From GCA-002722245 sp038154685 (GTDB lineage Bacteria; Bacteroidota; Bacteroidia; Flavobacteriales_C; GCA-002722245): a stretch of 64,000 bases of DNA. The DNA is taken from assembly GCA_038154685.1 (NCBI GenBank), contig JAYPYW010000008.1, positions 1 through 64,000 on the forward strand, in the 5' to 3' direction. Shown here piece by piece: positions 57,953 through 64,000 of the stretch. The notes below the pieces were generated by a model. It was not told the origin of the DNA. It searched no databases and saw only the letters and a program-made list of their open reading frames with translations. Made by a program: the position numbers and the translations under genes. Each line of letters opens with the position of its first letter. Position 1 is the first letter of the stretch.

Positions 57953-60244
57953 ATGCCAGATTTTATCAACGAACTTAACGAACCACAGCGAAATGCTGTT
58001 CAATCTATTGAAGGACCAAACATGATTCTTGCTGGAGCAGGATCTGGTAAAACTAGGGTTCTTACTTATAGGATAGCCTATTTACTAAGTCAGGGAGTTG
58101 ATTCCTTTAATATCCTTGCTTTAACCTTTACTAATAAAGCAGCTCGTGAAATGCGCGAGCGAATTGAAAACATCATTGGACTTGAGGCTCGAAGTTTATG
58201 GATGGGTACCTTCCACTCTATTTTCGCTAAAATCCTTCGAAACGAACATGAGAAGTTAGGTTTCCCTTACAACTTCACTATATATGATACCATAGATGCT
58301 AAAAACTTAATTAAGTCTATTATTAAGGAGTTAGGTTTAGATGATAAGATCTATAAACCTGGTATGGTATATAATAGGATATCTGCAGCTAAAAATAATC
58401 TGATATCTGCAAAGGCATATAATGAAGACTCTTCGATTGTAACCGAAGACAAAAGGATGGGGAAACCAGAAATCGGAAAGATCTATACTACATATAGTAC
58501 AAGATGTCTGAAAGCTGGAGCCATGGATTTTGATGACCTACTATTTAAAACCTATGAGCTTTTCGTTAAGTTCCCTGAAGTTTTAGAGAAATATCAAAAC
58601 CTATATAAATATGTATTGGTAGATGAGTATCAGGATACCAATTATGCTCAGTATGTAATAGTAAAGATGTTAGCTCAGAAATATAAGAACATATGTGTGG
58701 TTGGAGATGATGCACAGAGTATATATTCTTTTAGGGGAGCCAATATTGAAAACATCTTAAACTTTCAAAAGGACTACTCAAACGCTCAATCATTTAAACT
58801 AGAGCAAAACTACCGATCATCTAAAAATATTGTTGCAGCTGCTAATGCTGTAATATCTAACAATAAGGATCAGTTTGAAAAAGATGTTTGGACTCAAAAT
58901 GATGACGGACCAAGAATAAAGGTGATCAAAACCAAGACTGATAATGAGGAAGGAAGGGTTGTTGCCGATAAGATTTTAAATCTTAAACTGGAACACCAAT
59001 TACACAACCATCAATTTGCCATATTATATAGGACTAATGCTCAATCCAGATCAATGGAGGAATCCTTGAGAAAATTGAACATACCTTATAAAATATATGG
59101 AGGTCTTTCGTTCTACCAAAGAAAAGAGATCAAAGATATTTTGTCTTATTATAGGTTAACATTCAACCCTACTGATGAAGAAGCATTAAAGAGAGTTATC
59201 AATTATCCTACTAGAGGAATTGGTAAAACTACAATTGATAAGTTAATTCTAACTGCCAACAATAATAATGCGTCAATTTGGGAAATCGCAGCTAATATCG
59301 ACGCTTATAATACAGGGATAGGTAACGGGCCGAAAACTAAGATTAAGAACTTCGTTACGATGATCCTAAGTTTTGGAAGTGAACTGTTCCGAAAAAACGC
59401 TTACGATCTTGGTCAGCATATTGCTGCTCAAACAGGTTTATTAAAAGACTTGCACGAGGATAAAACTCCTGAAGGTATTTCCCGCTATGAGAACATTCAG
59501 GAATTATTGAATGGATTGAAGCAATTCTCAGCTCAGGAGGAACCAACCGACAACCCAACAAAAACTTTAGATAAGTTTATGGAGGATGTTGCATTATTAA
59601 CTGATGCAGATAATGAAACTGAGGATGACTATAATAAGGTATCGTTAATGACGATTCACAGTGCAAAAGGATTAGAATTTCCATACGTATTTATAGTAGG
59701 TATGGAAGAAAACTTATTCCCCTCTCAATTATCGGTGAATTCCAGAACAGAATTAGAAGAGGAAAGAAGACTATTTTATGTAGCACTAACACGTGCCGAA
59801 AAAGCTGCATTCTTAAGTTATGCGCAAACTCGATTTAAGTTTGGTAACATTACTTATGCGGAACCTTCTAGGTTTATTTCGGAAATACCACTGGATTTTG
59901 TGGAAATGCCAGAAGCTCGTCCTCCAAGAAAGTTTGCAGGCACAAGATTGAATCAAGACCAAATAAACAGGACTTCTGGACGTTCCCCTATTCCAGCAGG
60001 CAAAAAGCTAGTAAGCCTTCAACGAGCATCCTCAAACCAAACTTCTGCCCCTTCAACTCCTGGAGTAAATAAAGGAAGTACAGATGTAAAAGAAGGACAA
60101 AAGGTTGAACACTTAAGATTCGGTCGTGGAAAAGTTATCAAGGTGGAAGGGATTGGCCCAAGTAAAAAGGCTGTAATTTCGTTTGATAAGCATGGTGAAA
60201 AACAAATACTATTGAAATTTGCCAAACTTAAAATAGTTGGGTAG
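57953..60244 (+). CDS. ATP-dependent DNA helicase, UvrD/PcrA type
   Basis: Superfamily 1A 3'-5' helicase for repair and for clearing replication blocks. Motif I is AGAGSGKT (27-34), Ia LTFTNKAAREMRERI, II LVDEYQDTN, III VVGDDAQSIYSFRGA, IV LEQNYRSS, V VSLMTIHSAKGLEFPYVFIV and VI LFYVALTRAEKAA. A C-terminal Tudor-like RNA-polymerase-binding domain (GQKVEHLRFGRGKVIKVEGI) follows a basic linker, as in PcrA and UvrD. It has 763 residues. The next gene starts 24 bases later. Confidence 0.95.
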   Translation: MPDFINELNEPQRNAVQSIEGPNMILAGAGSGKTRVLTYRIAYLLSQGVDSFNILALTFTNKAAREMRERIENIIGLEARSLWMGTFHSIFAKILRNEHEKLGFPYNFTIYDTIDAKNLIKSIIKELGLDDKIYKPGMVYNRISAAKNNLISAKAYNEDSSIVTEDKRMGKPEIGKIYTTYSTRCLKAGAMDFDDLLFKTYELFVKFPEVLEKYQNLYKYVLVDEYQDTNYAQYVIVKMLAQKYKNICVVGDDAQSIYSFRGANIENILNFQKDYSNAQSFKLEQNYRSSKNIVAAANAVISNNKDQFEKDVWTQNDDGPRIKVIKTKTDNEEGRVVADKILNLKLEHQLHNHQFAILYRTNAQSRSMEESLRKLNIPYKIYGGLSFYQRKEIKDILSYYRLTFNPTDEEALKRVINYPTRGIGKTTIDKLILTANNNNASIWEIAANIDAYNTGIGNGPKTKIKNFVTMILSFGSELFRKNAYDLGQHIAAQTGLLKDLHEDKTPEGISRYENIQELLNGLKQFSAQEEPTDNPTKTLDKFMEDVALLTDADNETEDDYNKVSLMTIHSAKGLEFPYVFIVGMEENLFPSQLSVNSRTELEEERRLFYVALTRAEKAAFLSYAQTRFKFGNITYAEPSRFISEIPLDFVEMPEARPPRKFAGTRLNQDQINRTSGRSPIPAGKKLVSLQRASSNQTSAPSTPGVNKGSTDVKEGQKVEHLRFGRGKVIKVEGIGPSKKAVISFDKHGEKQILLKFAKLKIVG

Positions 60245-60268
60245 TTTTAACTACTATTAATAATATAT

Positions 60269-60919
60269 ATGGATTACAACACTACACGCTCTTCGTTAGT
60301 TATCCCTGAATACGGAAGAAACATCCACAAAATGATAGAATTTGCTATCTCTGTGGAGGATAGAGAAGAAAGAAATCACGTTGCTAGGTCAATTGTGAAA
60401 GTTATGGGTCAGGTAAAACCCCAATTCAAGGAAGCCGACGATTTTATTCAGAGTTTATGGGATCACATGATCATTATCTCTGATTTTAAACTAGATGTTG
60501 ACTCTCCATATCCTTATCCAGATAAAGAAGAATTAGTTAAGCCTCCAAACAAAATGGCTTATCCTCAAGGAAAAATTAGATTCAGACACTACGGAAGATC
60601 TACAGAAAGCTTTATTGCTAAGGCTAGTTTAATGGAGCCAGGTGAAGAAAGAGATTCTTTTATTTACTATATCGCCAACATGATGAAGAAGAATTACCTT
60701 CTTTATAATAGGGATAGTGTAAGTGATGAATTAATATTCGATCAGTTGGCAACGCTTTCAAATGGTATTTTAAAAATGCCGGAAGGTTTTCAATTAAAAA
60801 GTACGGGATCGTTGGTTGGAAAGAAAAGCAATAATAACAACCATTCCAGAGGAAGTAACAAGAGACATTCTAATAACAACAATAAAAAAGGCGGTAAACG
60901 TCCATTTAAAAGAAGATAA
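60269..60919 (+). CDS. DUF4290 family protein, 216 aa
   Basis: Bacteroidetes-specific conserved protein of unknown function. The signature is at the N-terminus: MDYNTTRSSLVIPEYGRNIH, then DREERNHVARSIVKVMGQVK, then FIQSLWDHMIIISDF, with PPNKMAYPQGKIRFRHYGRS later. It is soluble and mainly helical. The last 35 residues are rich in Asn, Lys, Arg and Ser and likely disordered or nucleic-acid binding. It starts 24 bases after the helicase and ends five bases before murA, so it is probably co-transcribed with murA. Confidence 0.88.
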   Translation: MDYNTTRSSLVIPEYGRNIHKMIEFAISVEDREERNHVARSIVKVMGQVKPQFKEADDFIQSLWDHMIIISDFKLDVDSPYPYPDKEELVKPPNKMAYPQGKIRFRHYGRSTESFIAKASLMEPGEERDSFIYYIANMMKKNYLLYNRDSVSDELIFDQLATLSNGILKMPEGFQLKSTGSLVGKKSNNNNHSRGSNKRHSNNNNKKGGKRPFKRR

Positions 60920-60924
60920 AAAAC

Positions 60925-62229
60925 ATGGGAACTTTTGTAATTAATGGGGGAAACAGATTAGAAGGAGAAATCACACCACAAGGTGCAAAAAATGAAGCAT
61001 TACAAATATTATGTGCTCCATTATTAACTTCCGAAAAAGTTACCATTAAAAACTTACCTAACATTGTTGATGTAAATAAGTTGATCGACTTATTGAAATC
61101 GATGGGTGTTAAGGTTAATCAATTAAATGAATCGGATTATGAATTCCAAGCTGATGATGTCAACCTGGATTATATGACTTCCGAGGAATTTAAAACAAAG
61201 GGTTCTTCATTGAGAGGTTCAATTATGATAGTTGGACCATTATTAGCTCGTTTTGGAAAAGGATACATTCCTGCTCCAGGAGGTGACAAAATTGGAAGAA
61301 GAAGAGTTGATACGCACTTCATTGGTTTCCAAAAATTAGGGGCAAGCTTCGAATACCAAGCCGCAAGTAAATTCTACAAAGTGGAATCACCTAAATTACA
61401 AGGTTGTTACATGTTATTAGATGAAGCATCGGTAACAGGAACAGCTAACATTGTAATGGCTGCAGTTTTAGCCAAAGGAACAACCCAGATTTATAATGCA
61501 GCTTGTGAACCATACTTACAACAGCTTTGTAAGATGTTAAACAGAATGGGTGCGAAAATCTCAGGAGTTGGATCTAACTTATTAACTATTGAAGGAGTTG
61601 ATGAATTAGGAGGTACTGAGCATACTGTTCTTCCTGATATGATTGAAATAGGATCATTTATTGGATTAGCAGCAATGACTGAATCAAACATTACCATTAA
61701 AGATGTATCCTATGAAAACTTAGGAATCATACCTAATACTTTTAGGAGATTAGGTATAGAAATGGAACTAGTTGGGGATGACTTAGTAATTCCATCTCAA
61801 TCTAACTACGAGGTTGAAAAGTTCATCGATGGTTCAATCATGACTATTGCTGATGCTCCTTGGCCTGGATTTACACCTGATTTATTATCAATCATGTTGG
61901 TAACAGCCATCCAAGCAAAAGGATCAGTATTGATTCACCAAAAAATGTTTGAATCAAGGTTATTCTTCGTTGATAAATTAATTGATATGGGAGCTCAAAT
62001 CATTTTATGTGATCCACACAGAGCTACAGTTATTGGACATAATAAGCAACAAAGATTAAGAGGGGTTACAATGACTTCTCCTGATATTAGAGCTGGAGTA
62101 TCATTATTAATCGCTGCTTTATCTGCTGAAGGTACTTCAACAATCCACAACATTGAGCAAATTGATAGAGGTTACCAGAACATTGATACTAGATTAAGAA
62201 ATCTTGGTGCGGATATTGTAAGAAAGTAA
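60925..62229 (+). CDS. murA: UDP-N-acetylglucosamine 1-carboxyvinyltransferase with active-site Asp
   Basis: First committed enzyme of peptidoglycan synthesis, transferring enolpyruvate to UDP-GlcNAc in the cytoplasm. GNRLEGEITPQGAKNEALQI contains the conserved Lys-Asn. GSSLRGSIMIVGPLLARFGK, then PAPGGDKIGRRRVDTHF, DMIEIGSFIGLAAMT and DIRAGVSLLIAALSAEGTS follow. At residue 121 the loop that carries the catalytic Cys115 in Escherichia coli (GGCxIG) has Asp (GGDKIG). Cys-to-Asp enzymes stay active and are not alkylated by fosfomycin, so intrinsic resistance is expected. It has 434 residues, and the next gene starts three bases after the stop. Confidence 0.96.
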   Translation: MGTFVINGGNRLEGEITPQGAKNEALQILCAPLLTSEKVTIKNLPNIVDVNKLIDLLKSMGVKVNQLNESDYEFQADDVNLDYMTSEEFKTKGSSLRGSIMIVGPLLARFGKGYIPAPGGDKIGRRRVDTHFIGFQKLGASFEYQAASKFYKVESPKLQGCYMLLDEASVTGTANIVMAAVLAKGTTQIYNAACEPYLQQLCKMLNRMGAKISGVGSNLLTIEGVDELGGTEHTVLPDMIEIGSFIGLAAMTESNITIKDVSYENLGIIPNTFRRLGIEMELVGDDLVIPSQSNYEVEKFIDGSIMTIADAPWPGFTPDLLSIMLVTAIQAKGSVLIHQKMFESRLFFVDKLIDMGAQIILCDPHRATVIGHNKQQRLRGVTMTSPDIRAGVSLLIAALSAEGTSTIHNIEQIDRGYQNIDTRLRNLGADIVRK

Positions 62230-62232
62230 AGC

Positions 62233-62808
62233 ATGAAAAAAATAGCTTTTGCACTTATCGTCTTAGTTGGTCTTTCTTTTTTCATCGACAAAAAAGAAAC
62301 TTTATCTATTGGAATTAACGTTGGAAATCTTGCTCCAAACTTAAAAGGTCCATCACCTTCTGGTGACACTCTTGACCTATTAAGTTTACGTGGAGAATAT
62401 GTTTTAATTGACTTTTGGGCTTCATGGTGCCGTCCTTGTAGATTTGAGAATCGAAACTTAATTAGGACTATTGACCATTTTAAGGATAAAGATTTCCCAA
62501 CTGAAAAAACTTGGACTGGAAAACAGAAATCAGTTAAAGGGATTAAGGTTTTTAGCGTTTCATTGGATTCTAGAAAACAATCTTGGGAAAGAGCTATTAA
62601 GCAAGATAAATTAGACTGGCCATGGCACATTTCTGATCTTAAGAATTGGAATTCAAAATTAGCAGCTAAGTACAAGGTAAATAGTATTCCTACCAATTAC
62701 TTAATAGATCATAGAGGCGTTATCATTGCTAAAAACCTTCGTGGACGAAATCTAGACGAATTCCTAAATAATTTGGTTGTTCAGCCAAAAGCAAAGGAAA
62801 AGGAATAA
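62233..62808 (+). CDS. TlpA/ResA-like thioredoxin-family protein
   Basis: The N-terminal hydrophobic segment (IAFALIVLVGLSFFI) is a signal or anchor, so the thioredoxin fold faces the periplasm. GNLAPNLKGPSPSGDTLDLL, FWASWCRPC with redox Cys66 and Cys69, and the cis-proline segment VNSIPTNYLIDHRG are present. An insertion of about 25 residues (KDFPTEKTWTGKQKSVKGIK) sits between the active-site helix and the next strand. The likely function is disulfide reduction in the envelope. It has 191 residues and is directly behind murA. Confidence 0.88.
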   Translation: MKKIAFALIVLVGLSFFIDKKETLSIGINVGNLAPNLKGPSPSGDTLDLLSLRGEYVLIDFWASWCRPCRFENRNLIRTIDHFKDKDFPTEKTWTGKQKSVKGIKVFSVSLDSRKQSWERAIKQDKLDWPWHISDLKNWNSKLAAKYKVNSIPTNYLIDHRGVIIAKNLRGRNLDEFLNNLVVQPKAKEKE

Positions 62809-62827
62809 ACCCTACCTATTTTTGTCG

Positions 62828-62835
62828 TAATTTTG
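62828..62835 (+). promoter_or_regulatory. Candidate -7 element upstream of grpE
   Basis: TAATTTTG fits TAnnTTTG; a second match, TATTTTTG, is at 62817-62824. Either would give a leader of roughly 110-130 bases containing the inverted repeats below. Confidence 0.35.
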
Positions 62836-62851
62836 CCAAAATTTCAATTTG

Positions 62852-62871
62852 CTGACATGTTGCTGTGTCAG
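62852..62871. promoter_or_regulatory. Inverted repeat CTGACA-N8-TGTCAG in the grpE leader
   Basis: Exact 6-bp arms, 83 bases before the grpE ATG. A second small dyad, CGAC-N7-GTCG, is at 62884-62898. The position before grpE-dnaJ suggests a heat-shock control site; the canonical CIRCE sequence (TTAGCACTC) is not there. Confidence 0.4.
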
Positions 62872-62953
62872 ATTGTCTCATAACGACCTATTATGTCGAT
62901 TGGCAAGCAGATTGATAATGGATTGATCAAATAATTTTCAAAAGCATACAACA

Positions 62954-63487
62954 ATGGCTAACGAAGAAAAAGTAGCAAAAGAGGAGGCGAAAAACGAAAA
63001 CCAAGAAGAGCAAAAAGTTGAGGAGCCAAAAGCTGAAAAGAAAGAGGTTTCGGTAGAAGAAAAACTTCAGCAATCAGAAGATAAATTTTTAAGACTATAC
63101 TCTGAATTTGAGAACTTCAGAAAAAGAACTCAAAAGGAAAAAGCAGATTTAATTACTGGTGCTGCAGCTGATGTATATAAAGTACTACTTCCGATTTTAG
63201 ATGATTTAGACAGAGCTAAGGATAACATCGAAAAAGCGGAAGACGTAGCTTCGTTAAAAGAAGGTTTAGATTTAATCTTCGATAAATTAACTAAATCATT
63301 GCTTGCAAATGGTCTTGAGCAAATGGACGTTAAAGAACAAGACTTTAATGCTGATGAGCACGAAGCAATTACAAACATCCCTGCTCCTACCGAAGAGTTA
63401 AAAGGTAAAGTTTTAGATGTTGTTGAGAAAGGATATACTTTAAACGGGAAGATTATTAGATTCCCTAAAGTTGTTGTTGGAGCGTAA
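62954..63487 (+). CDS. grpE: Nucleotide exchange factor GrpE
   Basis: Releases ADP from DnaK during the chaperone cycle. The first 45 residues are a Glu/Lys-rich disordered stretch (EEQKVEEPKAEKKEVSVEEK). The long coiled coil has EDKFLRLYSEFENFRKRTQK. The beta domain has FNADEHEAITNIPAPTEELK, then GKVLDVVEKGYTLNGKIIRF and PKVVVGA. It has 177 residues, complete. It is followed by dnaJ, with only a short repeat block between. Confidence 0.96.
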   Translation: MANEEKVAKEEAKNENQEEQKVEEPKAEKKEVSVEEKLQQSEDKFLRLYSEFENFRKRTQKEKADLITGAAADVYKVLLPILDDLDRAKDNIEKAEDVASLKEGLDLIFDKLTKSLLANGLEQMDVKEQDFNADEHEAITNIPAPTEELKGKVLDVVEKGYTLNGKIIRFPKVVVGA

Positions 63488-63493
63488 ATTTTG

Positions 63494-63562
63494 AGACCAT
63501 GGACCATAGACCATGGACGATAGATCAAAAACACTATGGACTATGGACCATAGACTATTGAC
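63494..63562. repeat. CCATGGA/CTATGGA short-motif repeat, copy 2
   Basis: Two clusters of the motif (ACCATGGACCATAGACCATGG near 63495 and CTATGGACTATGGACCATAG near 63535) fill the grpE-dnaJ space. The first contains the reverse of CTATCGTC(C/T)ATGG found at 14357. The motif is partly self-complementary, so it can form hairpins. Confidence 0.65.
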
Positions 63563-63570
63563 TTAAGGTT

Positions 63571-64000
63571 ATGTCAAAAAGAGATTATTACGAGGTATTA
63601 GGCGTTAGCAAATCAGCGGACGAAAAGGAAATTAAAAAAGCCTATCGTAAGCTTGCTATCAAGTACCACCCTGATAAAAACCCAGATGATAAGGAAGCTG
63701 AGACAAAGTTTAAAGAAGCTGCCGAGGCATATGAGGTATTAAGTGACGCTCAGAAAAAGGCAAGATATGATCAATTTGGTCATGCTGGAATGGGTGGAGC
63801 TGCTGGTGGAGGTCATGGAGGTTTCGGAGGCGGAATGTCTATGGACGACATCTTCGAAAACTTTGGTGATATTTTCGGAGGATTTGGTTTCGGAGGTGGC
63901 GGCGGAGGTCGCTCAAGAGGTGGTCGCCGAGTAAACCGAGGTTCAAATATTAGAATTAAAGTTGCTTTAACACTGGAAGAGATTGCAGAAGGTGTTGAAA
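63571..64000 (+). CDS. dnaJ: Chaperone DnaJ (partial, C-terminus off the window)
   Basis: Hsp40 co-chaperone that delivers substrates to DnaK and triggers its ATPase. The J domain starts MSKRDYYEVLGVSKSADEKE, and the HPD tripeptide is at residues 33-35 in YHPDKNP. The Gly/Phe region has FGHAGMGGAAGGGHGGFGGG, DDIFENFGDIFGGFGFGGGG. The first residues of the C-terminal substrate domain (IRIKVALTLEEIAEGVE) are reached before the window ends. The zinc-finger region is not visible. The ATG is at 63571, seven bases after a TTGACTTAAGG stretch. Confidence 0.96.
   Translation, partial: MSKRDYYEVLGVSKSADEKEIKKAYRKLAIKYHPDKNPDDKEAETKFKEAAEAYEVLSDAQKKARYDQFGHAGMGGAAGGGHGGFGGGMSMDDIFENFGDIFGGFGFGGGGGGRSRGGRRVNRGSNIRIKVALTLEEIAEGVE

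Noticed and set aside
62172..62696. 174-codon open frame antisense to the TlpA-like gene and murA end
   Set aside because: It overlaps two certain genes and has no recognisable motif or start context.
1..64000. tRNA, rRNA, CRISPR arrays, transposases, prophage or toxin-antitoxin genes
   Set aside because: All spacers were read on both strands; no cloverleaf, direct-repeat array or mobile-element protein was recognised.

Overview
The window is a 64 kb chromosomal contig piece from a low-GC member of the Bacteroidetes, most likely the Flavobacteriia. The evidence is the gene content (DUF4290 protein, zinc-free L36 and S14, L17 with an acidic tail, no EF-Tu gene between fusA and rpsJ), the Bacteroidetes-type promoter TTG-N19-TATCTTTG before rpsL, and A/T-rich leaders without strong Shine-Dalgarno sites. 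A run of 10 N at 28233-28242 shows this is a draft assembly. Family or genus cannot be fixed from the sequence alone.

Layout. 1-7635 (minus strand): a truncated dsbD, a YhhQ-type queuosine-precursor transporter, two small hypotheticals, tilS, pabB, hemH and lpdA. 7636-8104: intergenic, holding two palindromic repeats. 8105-14278 (plus): dnaX, split by a -1 frameshift at an A10 run; a lipoprotein bracketed by inverted repeat arms; and a three-gene ECF sigma / membrane anti-sigma-like / exported-protein operon. 14465-23147 (plus): lpxK, pnp, a TlpA-like lipoprotein, an M1 peptidase, an LpxH-like phosphatase, rlmB and an FAD monooxygenase, mostly overlapping or tightly packed. 23361-32034: a two-domain exported protein with a SPOR-like end, a TPR lipoprotein, the bcp-recA pair, fthC and a GH9 glycosidase facing each other across the N gap, and a TonB-dependent receptor broken at a T9 run. 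32132-37241: two small hypotheticals, hemE, a small membrane protein, a possible switching leader RNA, a UMF1-type transporter and lhgO.

37304-57708 (minus) is one long housekeeping block. Read in its own direction it runs rpsL-rpsG-fusA-rpsJ, the S10, spc and alpha clusters through rpoA and rplQ, then carA and eno. It starts from a good promoter at 57764-57793 and has a terminator after rplQ. 57953-64000 (plus) carries a UvrD/PcrA helicase, DUF4290, murA (Asp in place of the fosfomycin-target Cys), a TlpA-like thioredoxin, grpE and a truncated dnaJ.

The window is mainly core metabolism, envelope synthesis and translation. No tRNA, rRNA, CRISPR array, prophage, transposase or defence locus was recognised. 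The points most worth a second look are the dnaX frameshift, the mutually exclusive hairpins before the UMF1 transporter, the 23-bp palindrome between bcp-recA and fthC, the terminator hairpin lying inside the yhhQ reading frame, the MurA active-site Asp, the ferrochelatase cysteine cluster, and several families of palindromic intergenic repeats.
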